Assembly: GCA_946541745.1 (NCBI GenBank)
Contig: CAMNJY010000002.1
Location: 1 to 57,093 of the forward strand
Source: an uncultured Prevotellaceae bacterium
GTDB taxonomy: Bacteria; Bacteroidota; Bacteroidia; Bacteroidales; Bacteroidaceae
Reading direction: 5' to 3'
DNA: 57,093 nt
Below the pieces are notes generated by a model that worked only from the letters and a program-made list of their open reading frames with translations, was not told the origin of the DNA and ran no database searches. Below, one piece after another: positions 19,922 to 30,476 of this stretch (the stretch's first letter is position 1; every line of letters starts with the position of its first letter). Position numbers and translations under genes: made by a program.

Positions 19922-21355
19922 TCAAAAGAATTTTTCACTTTCAGGCACATGACAGTAGCTTGTACCATCAAAGCAGTGGGTGCAGACACGACACTTGGGC
20001 ATACCAATACTCTGGATAAGGTCCTCCAACTTGGCAAATTTCAGGGTCGACAATCCTAAACGACGAGCTATCTCGTCTACCATGCGCTTATACTCAGGTG
20101 AACCGGTTTTGGCATACTTCTCGAGATTAGCCTTGTCGTCGCCTTCAAAGTCGCGTATGATGCGGCGCGTAATGAGTTCAAGATCGCTTTTTGAGGCTGT
20201 AAAACCAATAAAAGGACAACCGTACACCAATGGTGGGCAACTAATACGACAATGAACCTCTTTAGCACCATATTCAAAGAATGTGCGGACATTATCGCGC
20301 AACTGAGTACCCCGCACAATGGAATCGTCACAGAACACCACTCGCCGTCCCCTTAATAATGCCCCGTTGGGAATAAGTTTCATCTTTGCCACAAGGTCGC
20401 GACGACTCTGATTGCCAGGTGTAAACGAACGAGGCCAGGTTGGAGTGTATTTCAATACGGCACGCTGATAGGGCACGCCTTTACCTTCAGCGTAACCTAA
20501 GGCCATGCCTACACCCGAATCGGGGACACCGCAGACACAATCCACCTCGGTATCGTCGCTCTCGCCCATGAAACGTCCGTTACGTTCGCGAACAGTCTCC
20601 ACATTAATACCCTCATAGTCACTGGCGGGGAATCCATAGTAGACCCACAGAAAAGAACAAATCTGCTCGCGCTCAAAAGCTGGCTGCAGCACCTCCATGC
20701 TATCGTGGTGCAGGCGAACAATCTCGCCAGGACCCAAGTCGCGCACCACCTTGTAATCCAGGTTGGGAAAACTGCACGTTTCACTGCTTGCAGCATAAGC
20801 TCCATCCTTCTTGCCTACCACTATCGGTGTGCGTCCCAAAAAGTCGCGGGCGGCAATGATGCCGTCCTCGGTAAGTATCAGCATGGAGCATGAACCGTCA
20901 ATCTTGCGGTACACATTATTAATGCCTTCAACAAAAGTGTTGCCCATGTTGATAAGCAGAGCCACCAGTTCGGTCTGGTTGATATTGTTGGCCGACAACT
21001 CGCTAAAGTGCATGCGCTGAGCCAAAAGCTCGTCAGCTATCTGCCGCTGATTGTTAATCTTGGCTACCGTTACCACCGCATAGCGCCCCAAGTGGGAATT
21101 AACAATGATTGGCTGAGGGTCGGTATCGCTGATAATACCCAAGCCCTGAAAGCCGTGGAATGAGTCAAGTTCGTCCTCAAATCTCGAACGGAAATAGTCG
21201 CGTTCCAACGAGTGGATACTGCGATTGAATCCCCGCTCAGGATCAAAGGTTACAAGACCGGCACGTTTGGTGCCTAAGTGTGAATTGTAGTCAGTGCCGT
21301 AGAACAGGTCGTTAACGCATTCCTTATCGGCGATACAGCCAAAAAATCCTCCCAT
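19922..21355 (-). CDS. purF: Amidophosphoribosyltransferase (copy 1)
   Basis: MGGFFGC N-terminal nucleophile context; PRTase motif VVFCDDSIVRGTQL. Confidence 0.85.
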   Translation of the reverse strand: MGGFFGCIADKECVNDLFYGTDYNSHLGTKRAGLVTFDPERGFNRSIHSLERDYFRSRFEDELDSFHGFQGLGIISDTDPQPIIVNSHLGRYAVVTVAKINNQRQIADELLAQRMHFSELSANNINQTELVALLINMGNTFVEGINNVYRKIDGSCSMLILTEDGIIAARDFLGRTPIVVGKKDGAYAASSETCSFPNLDYKVVRDLGPGEIVRLHHDSMEVLQPAFEREQICSFLWVYYGFPASDYEGINVETVRERNGRFMGESDDTEVDCVCGVPDSGVGMALGYAEGKGVPYQRAVLKYTPTWPRSFTPGNQSRRDLVAKMKLIPNGALLRGRRVVFCDDSIVRGTQLRDNVRTFFEYGAKEVHCRISCPPLVYGCPFIGFTASKSDLELITRRIIRDFEGDDKANLEKYAKTGSPEYKRMVDEIARRLGLSTLKFAKLEDLIQSIGMPKCRVCTHCFDGTSYCHVPESEKFF

Positions 21356-21413
21356 AGTCTATTATAATATTTTGATATTGAGAATATGCAGTTATAGTCT
21401 TCAATTCGTAAAG

Positions 21414-22037
21414 CTAATCATTACGTTTGTCAATAAACCTCCAGTCACTATAATGACTTCGGGGGAAGATGAACAGGCTGTCACTGATGCCCCCGGAGCG
21501 AAAATTACTGATTTTGACCGTAGTCCAGATGAATGCCACCTTCAAGCGCAAGCGCAGGGGCTCGTATCCTTTCTTCGTGACCCAGGCTTTAACAACCTTG
21601 ATGGTGCCTTTAGCATGTTTTTTCTGTTTTAACGTCAGCAGAAACTCGTCTCCATCTTCAGCTATGCTATAGTTAAAGTCGTCGAGCGAAAACTTGAACT
21701 TGCCACTGTATTTGTCCTTCTTGTCAGAGTTGGCGGCATGAATCTGCACCTCCCGTTTCTTCCGATAAGCCATATAGGCCGTTGAACCGTCATTCCAGGT
21801 GCTCACTCGTTCGTCTACGAATTTCTGCTTCTTTCCCTTCAGCCAGATAGTGCCACTTGTCTTGTAGAGCCCAATGATATTGATATCATAGTGGAGCGTT
21901 GACCCCTGATTACCAAAGACTGACTGATACGCCTGATTGAAAATGCGGCGTGCCTGCTTCTCGTTGGCAGTTTCTTCTGCACCGGCAACCAGTATCTGGA
22001 GGGTCATCAAAACCAGTAAAACAATCCTTTTTCCCAT
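21414..22037 (-). CDS. LolA-like outer membrane lipoprotein carrier/sorting protein
   Basis: Signal peptide MGKRIVLLVLMTLQILVAGAEE, LolA-like beta-rich body; start chosen downstream of the -7 box. Confidence 0.6.
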   Translation of the reverse strand: MGKRIVLLVLMTLQILVAGAEETANEKQARRIFNQAYQSVFGNQGSTLHYDINIIGLYKTSGTIWLKGKKQKFVDERVSTWNDGSTAYMAYRKKREVQIHAANSDKKDKYSGKFKFSLDDFNYSIAEDGDEFLLTLKQKKHAKGTIKVVKAWVTKKGYEPLRLRLKVAFIWTTVKISNFRSGGISDSLFIFPRSHYSDWRFIDKRND

Positions 22038-22121
22038 AACAGGCTGCAAAGTTACGAAAAAAGCTTGTAACTTCGTTCACTTTTTAGAAGATTAACGCTG
22101 TATGACCCTAAAAAACACACC

Positions 22122-22721
22122 TTATTTTTCCATTAGCGTTTGTGTACGTACCCGCGAAAGAGTTTCCGGCGTCATCTGAAGGTAAGAGGCTATATAGACC
22201 AAAGGCGCACGTAGAACCAATTGCGGTGAGCGCTTCACCAACTTCTGATAGCGGTCTAAAGCCGACTCGAAGCGGAGCATGTCTGCACGAATCTGACTAA
22301 GGATGAGGCTTTCCTCCAAGATTTTGCGGTAAAGTATCTGTATGTTCACACTCTTCATTGCCACGGCCTCCAGTTTGGCCTTTGGCAGGCAATAAAGGAT
22401 AGTAGGCTCAAGTGCTACTATCTGCAATTTTGTAGGCTGCTCACGAAACAGGCTTTCGATACACATGCAGATGGTGTTCTCAGTGGCCATATACTCCGTA
22501 AGTTCCCTTTTGTTCTTATAATAAAACTGGCGCACGAGTCCCTTTACAATCCAGTAGATATTCTCACAGACTTCTCCCTCACCGAGTATCTTTTCGTTCT
22601 TAGCATATTTTTTTGCAACCAGAATGCTCTCCAGCAAATCCAGTTCGTCGTGGGTCATTGTACTATAACGTCGAGCCAATTCGCGGGCTACGTCTCGCGG
22701 TGCGATGCTGATGGTTGGCAT
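22122..22721 (-). CDS. Crp/Fnr-family transcriptional regulator
   Basis: cNMP-binding-like domain and C-terminal HTH (VYIASYLQMTPETLSRVRTQT). Confidence 0.85.
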   Translation of the reverse strand: MPTISIAPRDVARELARRYSTMTHDELDLLESILVAKKYAKNEKILGEGEVCENIYWIVKGLVRQFYYKNKRELTEYMATENTICMCIESLFREQPTKLQIVALEPTILYCLPKAKLEAVAMKSVNIQILYRKILEESLILSQIRADMLRFESALDRYQKLVKRSPQLVLRAPLVYIASYLQMTPETLSRVRTQTLMEK

Positions 22722-22778
22722 AGTTTATGTTCCTCCTTATCTCTTTTTAGGATTATTAGTTTTAAACGAATATGGTTA

Positions 22779-24560
22779 TCAGTCAAGTTTCAAGACGGCT
22801 AAAAATGCTTTCTGAGGTACTTCCACATTACCTATCTGCTTCATGCGCTTCTTTCCACGTTTCTGCTTCTCAAGCAGTTTGCGCTTTCGGCTGACATCGC
22901 CGCCATAGCACTTTGCCGTCACGTCCTTGCGCACCTGCTTCACCGTTTCGCGCGCTATAATCTTGGCACCGATGGCTGCCTGGATGGCTATATCGAACTG
23001 CTGCCGCGGTATCAGTTCCTTCAGTTTCTCGCACATGCGCCGCCCGAACGACACAGCATTGTCCTGGTGCGTAAGGGTTGAGAGTGCATCTACCGGCTCG
23101 CCGTTGAGCAGGATGTCGAGTTTGACAAGTTTCGACGGGCGGAACGAGTCGATGTGATAATCGAAGGAGGCATAGCCTTTTGATATAGACTTCAGCTTGT
23201 CGTAGAAGTCAATCACGATTTCACCCAGTGGCAGCATAAAGTGCAGTTCCACGCGGTTTCCCGAAACATACTGCTGGTCAATCAGTTCACCGCGCTTGTC
23301 AAGGCATAGCGTCATGATAGGGCCGATGTAGTCGGCAGCGGTGATGATGCTGGCACGGATATAAGGCTCCTCAATGTGATCTATCAGCGTCTGGTCAGGC
23401 AATCCGGAAGGGTTATGCACCTCTTTGACCTCACCCTGCTTGGTATAGCAGATATACGAGACGTTAGGCACGGTAGTGATAACATCCATGTCAAATTCAC
23501 GATCCAGACGTTCCTGAATAATCTCCATGTGAAGCAATCCCAGGAATCCGCAACGGAAACCGAAGCCTAAGGCCACCGACGATTCTGGCATGAAAGTCAG
23601 CGAAGCGTCGTTAAGTTGTAGTTTCTCCAGCGATGCCCGCAGGTTCTCATACTCTGTAGGGTCAATAGGATAGACACCGGCAAACACCATCGGTTTTACC
23701 TCCTGGAAGCCCTCAATGGCTACCGAGCATGGATTGTCCACGTGAGTAATGGTGTCGCCCACTTTCACCTCCTTTGAGTTCTTGATACCACTGATGATGT
23801 AACCCACGTCGCCAGTCTTTAGTTCCTGCCGAGGTATCATGTCCATCTTCAGTACACCTATCTCGTCGGCATCATACTCCATGCCCGTATTGAAGAACTT
23901 CACCATGTCACCCTTGCGGATACAGCCGTTCACAATCTTGAAATAGGCGATGATACCTCGAAACGAGTTGAACACAGAGTCGAATATCAGGGCCTGTAGC
24001 GGGGCATCGGCATCGCCCTCTGGATGAGGCACGCGGTCGACGATAGCATCGAGTATCTCCCCCACTCCTTCGCCCGTCTTGCCGCTGGCGCGGATGATGT
24101 CCGAGGGCTCACAGCCTATAAGGTCAACGATTTCGTCCTCCACTTCGTCGGGCATAGCCGACGGCATGTCGATTTTGTTGATAACGGGAATAATCTCCAG
24201 ATTGTGGTCGATGGCCATATAGAGATTAGAGATGGTTTGAGCCTGTACCCCCTGGGTGGCATCGACAACGAGCAAGGCACCTTCGCAGGCGGCAATACTT
24301 CGCGACACCTCATAAGAAAAGTCTACATGTCCCGGAGTATCTATCAGGTTAAGGACATACTTCTCGCCATGGCGCATATACTCCATCTGGATGGCATGGC
24401 TTTTGATGGTGATACCCCTTTCACGCTCCAGGTCCATGTCGTCAAGCATTTGGCCCTCAGTCACTTGAATGGTGTTGGTAGCCTCCAGCAAACGGTCAGC
24501 CAGGGTAGACTTACCGTGGTCTATATGTGCTATGATGCAGAAGTTCCTTATATTGTTCAT
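22779..24560 (-). CDS. lepA: Elongation factor 4
   Basis: [40 protein letters not shown]; start at 24560. Confidence 0.97.
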   Translation of the reverse strand: MNNIRNFCIIAHIDHGKSTLADRLLEATNTIQVTEGQMLDDMDLERERGITIKSHAIQMEYMRHGEKYVLNLIDTPGHVDFSYEVSRSIAACEGALLVVDATQGVQAQTISNLYMAIDHNLEIIPVINKIDMPSAMPDEVEDEIVDLIGCEPSDIIRASGKTGEGVGEILDAIVDRVPHPEGDADAPLQALIFDSVFNSFRGIIAYFKIVNGCIRKGDMVKFFNTGMEYDADEIGVLKMDMIPRQELKTGDVGYIISGIKNSKEVKVGDTITHVDNPCSVAIEGFQEVKPMVFAGVYPIDPTEYENLRASLEKLQLNDASLTFMPESSVALGFGFRCGFLGLLHMEIIQERLDREFDMDVITTVPNVSYICYTKQGEVKEVHNPSGLPDQTLIDHIEEPYIRASIITAADYIGPIMTLCLDKRGELIDQQYVSGNRVELHFMLPLGEIVIDFYDKLKSISKGYASFDYHIDSFRPSKLVKLDILLNGEPVDALSTLTHQDNAVSFGRRMCEKLKELIPRQQFDIAIQAAIGAKIIARETVKQVRKDVTAKCYGGDVSRKRKLLEKQKRGKKRMKQIGNVEVPQKAFLAVLKLD

Positions 24561-24665
24561 CTTGATGCTTTTGAAAATGATTTGCAAAGATACAATAAAA
24601 AAATGACTTTTATGGTATTATTTAGGTTTTTTTTGTAACTTTGCAGCAGAAAAAGCATAACAACG

Positions 24666-25055
24666 ATGAAGAAAATGATTTTGCTGGCCTTATCGGCCAC
24701 TTTTTTGACCGCGTGTCAGGATTCCCTTGAAGAGAGGGCAACCAAGGAAGCCAAGCTCTACACCCAGAAAAACTGCCCCGCCATCATTGCTAAAAACCTG
24801 AGAATGGACAGTCTCACCTTCGAGGTAGCTTCTCACACGTTACGTTATTACTACACTTTTCTGAATGAATATGACAGCGTGGGTGTCATGAATAATGACA
24901 TGGCCCGTGAGGCTTTATTGTCTGAGCTGAAGAATTCCACGTCGATGATAGCTTATAAGGAGGCGGGCTACCGCTTCACCTATACCTATCACTCTGAAAA
25001 GAACCCCAATGTGGTGCTTTTCGAGACAACCTACACCGAGAAGGACTACAAGTAA
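24666..25055 (+). CDS. Small lipoprotein of unknown function
   Basis: Lipobox LTACQ after short signal peptide; own -7 box TAACTTTG at 24637-24644. Confidence 0.7.
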   Translation: MKKMILLALSATFLTACQDSLEERATKEAKLYTQKNCPAIIAKNLRMDSLTFEVASHTLRYYYTFLNEYDSVGVMNNDMAREALLSELKNSTSMIAYKEAGYRFTYTYHSEKNPNVVLFETTYTEKDYK

Positions 25056-25065
25056 CTGGTCACAA

Positions 25066-25094
25066 AAAAGGCGGAGAACAACTCTCCGCCTTTT
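25066..25094. terminator. Bidirectional intrinsic terminator
   Basis: AAAAGGCGGAGA-acaac-TCTCCGCCTTTT between convergent genes. Confidence 0.85.
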
Positions 25095-25105
25095 ATTGCT
25101 ATTCA

Positions 25106-25846
25106 TCAATCTTCCACGGCTTCCTCGGGTTTCATATTGGTGTAAACCGTTTGGACGTCGTCGAAGTCCTCAAGTTTCTCCACCATCTTGTCAATGGTCT
25201 CGCGCTGCTCAGGAGTGACGTCTTTCAGGTCGTTCGGAATGCGGGTGAACTCAGCCCCAGTCACCTCGAAGCCGTTCTCCTCCAAGTACTTCTGTATGGC
25301 ACCGAAGCTGCTGGGGTCGCCATAGATGGTGATGCTACCCTCTTCCTCGTCCTCGTCGAACTCGTCTTCCACACCAAAGTCTATCAGTTCGAGTATCAGC
25401 TCATCCATCTCCAAGCCGTCCTTCTTCTTAAAGGTAAACACGGCCTTATGGTCGAAGAGGAACGACAGTGAGCCTTGAGTGCCCAGGTTACCGTTGAACT
25501 TGTTGAACACTGAGCGAACGTCGCCCACGGTGCGGGTGGTGTTGTCGGTCAGCGTCTCTACAAAGACGGCGATGCCGTGAGGGCCGTATCCCTCGTAGGT
25601 CACTTCCTTATAGTCGGCATGGTCTTTGCCCATGGCATTCTTGATGGCACGCTCGATGTTGTCCTTCGGCATGTTCTCGCGCTTGGCGTTGGCAATGCAG
25701 GCGCGCAGTGCGGGGTTCATGTCAGGATCGGGGCCTCCGGCTTTGACAGCAATGGCAATCTGCTTGCCAATCTTGGTGAATGTCTTGGCCATGTGGCCCC
25801 ATCTCTTCAGCTTTGTAGCCTTACGATATTCAAATGCTCTTCCCAT
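25106..25846 (-). CDS. YebC/PmpR-family transcriptional or translational regulator
   Basis: MGRAFEYRKATKLKRWGHMAKTFTKIGKQIAIAVKAGG. Confidence 0.93.
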   Translation of the reverse strand: MGRAFEYRKATKLKRWGHMAKTFTKIGKQIAIAVKAGGPDPDMNPALRACIANAKRENMPKDNIERAIKNAMGKDHADYKEVTYEGYGPHGIAVFVETLTDNTTRTVGDVRSVFNKFNGNLGTQGSLSFLFDHKAVFTFKKKDGLEMDELILELIDFGVEDEFDEDEEEGSITIYGDPSSFGAIQKYLEENGFEVTGAEFTRIPNDLKDVTPEQRETIDKMVEKLEDFDDVQTVYTNMKPEEAVED

Positions 25847-25930
25847 TGTTTGATTTTTCTATTATACTTTTTAACTTTGTTACAATTGACGATGACAATG
25901 GTCAAATGGTGAAATTGGCCTTTTGTCAAA

Positions 25931-28378
25931 TCAGCGCAGTTCTGCTCCGAGTTGTTTCTTCAGGTTGGCTATGAGCTTCTGCATGATGGCGTCAATCTGC
26001 TTGTCGCCCATTGTCTTCTCCTCGTCCTGCAGTATGAAGTTCACGGCATACGACTTCTTGCCTTGAGGCAGTTTGTCGCCCTCGTAGACATCGAACAGCT
26101 CGACACGCTTCAGGAGTTTCTTCTCCGACTGGCGCGCTATCTGCTCTATCTGAGCAAACTCTACGGCCTTGTCTACCAGCAGAGCCAGGTCACGGCTGAC
26201 GGCCGGGAATCGAGGCACCTCCGTAAAGGTCACTTCGTTCTTCTTTGTCACCTTCATCAGCTGTGTCCAGTTCATCTCTGCGTAGTACACAGGGTTGTCT
26301 ATGCCAAACTGCTTCTGCAGCTTCTTGGTCAGTACACCCAGTTCGACAAGCACTTTACCGCCACGATTCTCGATAGCAATGCCTGCAGAGAAGATGGGGT
26401 TTTCTGACTTCTTGCGCACCGTAACACCAGCTTTCAGACCAATGCGGCGCAGGACATTCTCCACATAGGCACTCAACTCATAGAATGAAGAGTCTTCATT
26501 CTGGTGGGCCCACGAACCCTCCACGCGGCGTCCCGTCACCCAGAGTGCCAGGTGGTTCTGCTCCTTATAGGCCTGCATAGGGTCGTCATCATTCTGCTTC
26601 TCTGGCGAGAAGCTATAGACGTTGCCGAACTCGAATAACCGCAGGTTCTGGTTTCTTCTGTTGGCGTTGTGGGCAATGCTTTCCAACCCGCCGTAGAGAA
26701 GTGTTCCCCGCATAACGTTAAGATCTGACGACAGAGGATTCATAATCTTAACCAGCGACTCCGTGTTGTCATAGTAGGCAGCCTTGGTCAGCGAGTTGTT
26801 GAGTATCTCGTTGAAGCCCTCACCCACCATCTGCTCACTGACCAGATTCTGGAGCTTGTGCTTACGGTCCTCATCGCCCTTTATGACGAGACTTGACTTC
26901 AGCTGAGTAGGTATTTCCACATTATTATATCCGTAGATACGCAGGATGTCCTCCACCACGTCACAGGGTCGCTGTACATCTACACGGTAAGCAGGAATAT
27001 CGAGCGTCAGTCCGTCGGCTGTCTCTGCTACCACCTTCATCTCCAGCGATTCGCAGATGCTCTTAATCGTGCCCACAGGAATATCCTTACCTACCAGCGA
27101 GTGAACGTAGCTATACTTCAGTTCAACACGAGCGTCGTCCATTTTTACAGGATACTCGTCGCGTATCTGCATCGACACCTTGCCGCCGGCCAGTTCACGA
27201 CACATGATGGCAGCCTGCTTCAGGGCGTAGATAACGCCATTGGGATCTATGCCACGCTCAAAGCGGAACGAGGCATCGGTCGACAGACCGTGACGGCGTG
27301 CCGACTTGCGAATCCACGTGGGATGGAAGTAGGCCGACTCCAGCACCACATTCTTAGTGGTCTCATACGTGCCCGACCCCTTACCGCCAAACACACCGGC
27401 TATGCACATAGCCTCCTCGGTGTTGCAGATAGCCAGGTCGCGGTCAGAGAGTTTATGCTCCACACCGTCCAGCGTCTGGAAGGGTGTACCCTCAGGCATG
27501 GTCTTGACCACAATCTTGTGGCCCGTCACCATATCGGCATCAAACGTATGCAACGGCTGGCCGTAGGCAAACATGATGTAGTTTGTAATGTCTACAATAT
27601 TATTAATAGGACGCAGGCCGACGGTCGTCAGGCGTGTCTTCAGCCACTCAGGCGACTCCTTCACCTCGCAGTCCGTAATGCTCACGCAGGCATAGCGGCG
27701 ACAGGCCTCAGTGTTCTCTATCACCACATCGATGGGCAGTTCTTCGTTGTCGACAACGAAGCCATCAACCGACGGGCGATGGAGGCTGGTCTGGTAGCCG
27801 TTCTGCTTCAGCCAGGCATACAAGTCGCGGGCCACGCCCCAGTGGCTCAGTGCGTCGGCACGGTTGGCGGTAATGTCTATCTCTATCAGCCAGTCGCTTT
27901 CCAGGTTGTAGTACTCGGCGGCAGGCTGACCTATCGGTGCGTCATCGGGCAGCACAATGATACCGTCGTGCGACGTGCCCACGCCAATCTCGTCCTCGGC
28001 ACAGATCATACCGCACGACTCTACGCCGCGCAGCTTTGACTTCTTGATTTGAAACTCTTTGTCGCCGTCGTAGAGCACACAGCCCAGGTCAGCCACAATC
28101 ACCTTCTGTCCGGCGGCCACGTTGGGTGCCCCGCAGACTATCTGGCTCGGCTCGCCCTTGCCCAGGTCGACGGTTGTCACATGCAGGTGATCGCTGTTGG
28201 GGTGAGGCTCACACGTCAGCACCTGGCCCACATAAAGGCCTTTCAATCCGCCGCGAATGCTCTGTACCTCTTCCAGGGCATCTACCTCCAGCCCTGTCGA
28301 CGTCAGGGCGTCGCAGACCTGCTGCGGCGTCAGTTCGAAGTCAACGTAGTCTTTCAGCCATTTATACGATATGTTCAT
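25931..28378 (-). CDS. pheT: Phenylalanine--tRNA ligase beta subunit
   Basis: 815 aa; tRNA-binding domain, B3/B4, FDX-ACB C-terminal domain. Confidence 0.96.
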   Translation of the reverse strand: MNISYKWLKDYVDFELTPQQVCDALTSTGLEVDALEEVQSIRGGLKGLYVGQVLTCEPHPNSDHLHVTTVDLGKGEPSQIVCGAPNVAAGQKVIVADLGCVLYDGDKEFQIKKSKLRGVESCGMICAEDEIGVGTSHDGIIVLPDDAPIGQPAAEYYNLESDWLIEIDITANRADALSHWGVARDLYAWLKQNGYQTSLHRPSVDGFVVDNEELPIDVVIENTEACRRYACVSITDCEVKESPEWLKTRLTTVGLRPINNIVDITNYIMFAYGQPLHTFDADMVTGHKIVVKTMPEGTPFQTLDGVEHKLSDRDLAICNTEEAMCIAGVFGGKGSGTYETTKNVVLESAYFHPTWIRKSARRHGLSTDASFRFERGIDPNGVIYALKQAAIMCRELAGGKVSMQIRDEYPVKMDDARVELKYSYVHSLVGKDIPVGTIKSICESLEMKVVAETADGLTLDIPAYRVDVQRPCDVVEDILRIYGYNNVEIPTQLKSSLVIKGDEDRKHKLQNLVSEQMVGEGFNEILNNSLTKAAYYDNTESLVKIMNPLSSDLNVMRGTLLYGGLESIAHNANRRNQNLRLFEFGNVYSFSPEKQNDDDPMQAYKEQNHLALWVTGRRVEGSWAHQNEDSSFYELSAYVENVLRRIGLKAGVTVRKKSENPIFSAGIAIENRGGKVLVELGVLTKKLQKQFGIDNPVYYAEMNWTQLMKVTKKNEVTFTEVPRFPAVSRDLALLVDKAVEFAQIEQIARQSEKKLLKRVELFDVYEGDKLPQGKKSYAVNFILQDEEKTMGDKQIDAIMQKLIANLKKQLGAELR

Positions 28379-28507
28379 GATTTATTTCGTTTTTACCGAT
28401 ATGTCGATATGACAATATCTCCATTTTCCATTAACAAAAAAGAAAACGACTGGACACTGAGCTATGCCCGATGTCCAGTCAGTGTTTCTGCGAACGAGAG
28501 GTGCGCC

Positions 28508-29044
28508 TTATGCCTCGGCAGGAGCCTCAGCGGCAGCAGCCTCGGCAGCCTTGGCAGCCTCTTCCTCAGCCTTGGCGGCAGCGAGGGCAGCCTTCTTCTC
28601 GGCCACTTTCTTGGCTATTTCCTCATTCACTTTCTTCTCGGCATCCAGGGCTTTGGCAGCAGCGTCCTTCTTGGCCTTAGCCTCAGCTGCGGCAATCTTG
28701 TTCAGACCATTCTGCTTGTCAGCCTTCCAGGCTTCGAACTTCTTCTGGGCAGCAGCCTCGTCGAAGGCGCCCTTCTTGACGCCACCACGCAGGTGCTTCA
28801 TCAGATACACGCCCTCACGGCTGAGAATGTTGCGTACAGTGTCTGTGGGCTGGGCACCAACCTCAACCCAGTAAAGTGCACGTTCGAAATTCAATTCTAC
28901 TGTGGCAGGATTGGTGTTGGGGTTGTACATACCAATCTTTTCAGTAAAACGACCATCACGTGGTGCTCTTGCGTCGGCGACGACAATGCGGTAAACAGCA
29001 TAGCCCTTATGACCGCCGCGCTGCAATCTGATTTTTGTTGCCAT
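28508..29044 (-). CDS. rpsP: 30S ribosomal protein bS16 with long Ala/Lys/Glu-rich C-terminal extension
   Basis: [42 protein letters not shown]. Confidence 0.96.
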   Translation of the reverse strand: MATKIRLQRGGHKGYAVYRIVVADARAPRDGRFTEKIGMYNPNTNPATVELNFERALYWVEVGAQPTDTVRNILSREGVYLMKHLRGGVKKGAFDEAAAQKKFEAWKADKQNGLNKIAAAEAKAKKDAAAKALDAEKKVNEEIAKKVAEKKAALAAAKAEEEAAKAAEAAAAEAPAEA

Positions 29045-29121
29045 TAATTTTTAAAATTTTAAATGTATAAATGTTTAAATTTGAATTTCATGCCTCCATC
29101 TCGTGGAAGCGGGTGCAAAGT

Positions 29122-29242
29122 TACGAAAAAGTTGGGAGTTAAAAGTTAGGAGTTAGGAGTTAATGCCGCGTTTTAACTTTTTTTATTCTTTTTACTGCTA
29201 AAAACTCCTAACTCATAGCTCTTAACTCCCAACTTTTTCGTA
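29122..29242. promoter_or_regulatory. Inverted-repeat divergent promoter region between rpsP and a glycosyltransferase
   Basis: Arms 29122-29161 and 29203-29242 (first 21 bp exact, few mismatches after) place TAACTTTG (minus) and TACTTTTG (plus) at their outer ends. Confidence 0.65.
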
Positions 29243-29257
29243 CTTTTGGCGCTGAAT

Positions 29258-30139
29258 ATGGAAAAGCGTGCGCTCTCGATACTCATTCCCACCTACAACA
29301 GCGACTGCACATCGCTGGCCACTGAGCTATGCCGCCAGGCCGATGCGGTGGCCGGCCTGCGCTATGAACTGATAGTGGCTGACGACGGCTCCACCGACCG
29401 CGGCATGGTTGAGCGCTGCCGTCGTGTAGAGGCCCTGCCTGGCTGTCGCTTCATAGCCCGCGCCGGGAACATTGGCCGCGCCGCCATCCGCAATTTCCTG
29501 GCACGCGAAGCCCAGTACCCCTGGCTGCTGTTCCTCGACAGTCACATGAGCATCACCAACCCACGGTTCGTCGAAACCTACCTGCAGAGCCATGGCGACG
29601 TTGTCTACGGCGGTTACAGCGTCGGTTCTGGCGAGCCGTCGTCTCTGCGCTACCTGTATGAGAAGCAATGTGAGCCGGAGCACAGGCCCGAAGCCAGGCG
29701 CACGCGCCCTTTTCAGCATTTCCACACAGGCAACTTCCTCATCAGCCGAGCCGTTATGACGGCGCACCCCCTCGACGAGCGGTTCCGCCGCTACGGCTAC
29801 GAGGATGTACTCTTCGGCAAAACCCTCAAGGCTCAGGGCATCAGCATCACGCACATCGACAATCCGGCCAGCTTTCTCACCTTCGAGGACAATGCCCGCT
29901 TCGTCGGCAAGACCGAAGAGGGGCTGCGCACACTCTATCAGTTCCGCCACGAGCTGCAGGGCTATTCACGCATGCTCACGTTCACCGACAACATCCACCT
30001 GGGGGTCGTCAAGTCGTTGATACGCCTGTGGCACAGGCTCTTCCGCTCGGCCGAGCGTCGTCTGCTGTGCGGCAGCCACCCCAACCTGACTGTATTCAAG
30101 CTATATAAATTAGGTTATTATTTATCACTTAAAGATTAA
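29258..30139 (+). CDS. Glycosyltransferase family 2
   Basis: MEKRALSILIPTYNSDC...DDGSTDRGMVERC; C-terminal GYEDVLFGKTL. Confidence 0.85.
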   Translation: MEKRALSILIPTYNSDCTSLATELCRQADAVAGLRYELIVADDGSTDRGMVERCRRVEALPGCRFIARAGNIGRAAIRNFLAREAQYPWLLFLDSHMSITNPRFVETYLQSHGDVVYGGYSVGSGEPSSLRYLYEKQCEPEHRPEARRTRPFQHFHTGNFLISRAVMTAHPLDERFRRYGYEDVLFGKTLKAQGISITHIDNPASFLTFEDNARFVGKTEEGLRTLYQFRHELQGYSRMLTFTDNIHLGVVKSLIRLWHRLFRSAERRLLCGSHPNLTVFKLYKLGYYLSLKD

Positions 30140-30146
30140 AACAATT

Positions 30147-30467
30147 ATGACACGCAGATTTGCATTTAAAATGAAACTGAAGCCCGGTTGCGAGAAAGAG
30201 TATCAGAAGCGGCACGCCGCCATCTGGCCCGAGCTGGTAGAGATGATCAAGGAGCAGGGCGTAGGCAACTACAGCATCTACTGGGACCGCGACACCAACC
30301 TGCTCTTCGCCTACCAGGAATGTTCGAAAGAGGGCAACTCGCAGGACACCGAGAACGTGGACCCCGTCACCCAGCGCTGGTGGGACATGATGGCTGACAT
30401 CATGGAAGTGAACCCCGACAACTCGCCCGTGAGCATCCCCCTCGAAGAGGTTTTCCACTTAGACTAA
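30147..30467 (+). CDS. rhaM: L-rhamnose mutarotase
   Basis: FKMKLKPGCEKEYQKRHAAIWPELVEMIKEQGVGNYSIYWD...WWDMMADIMEVNPDNSP. Confidence 0.85.
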   Translation: MTRRFAFKMKLKPGCEKEYQKRHAAIWPELVEMIKEQGVGNYSIYWDRDTNLLFAYQECSKEGNSQDTENVDPVTQRWWDMMADIMEVNPDNSPVSIPLEEVFHLD

Positions 30468-30476
30468 TGCCGGGCC

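Noticed and set aside
24566-24660. Divergent lepA/lipoprotein promoter region as unusual
   Set aside because: Two standard -7 boxes (TATCTTTG minus, TAACTTTG plus) with short leaders; ordinary divergent promoter.
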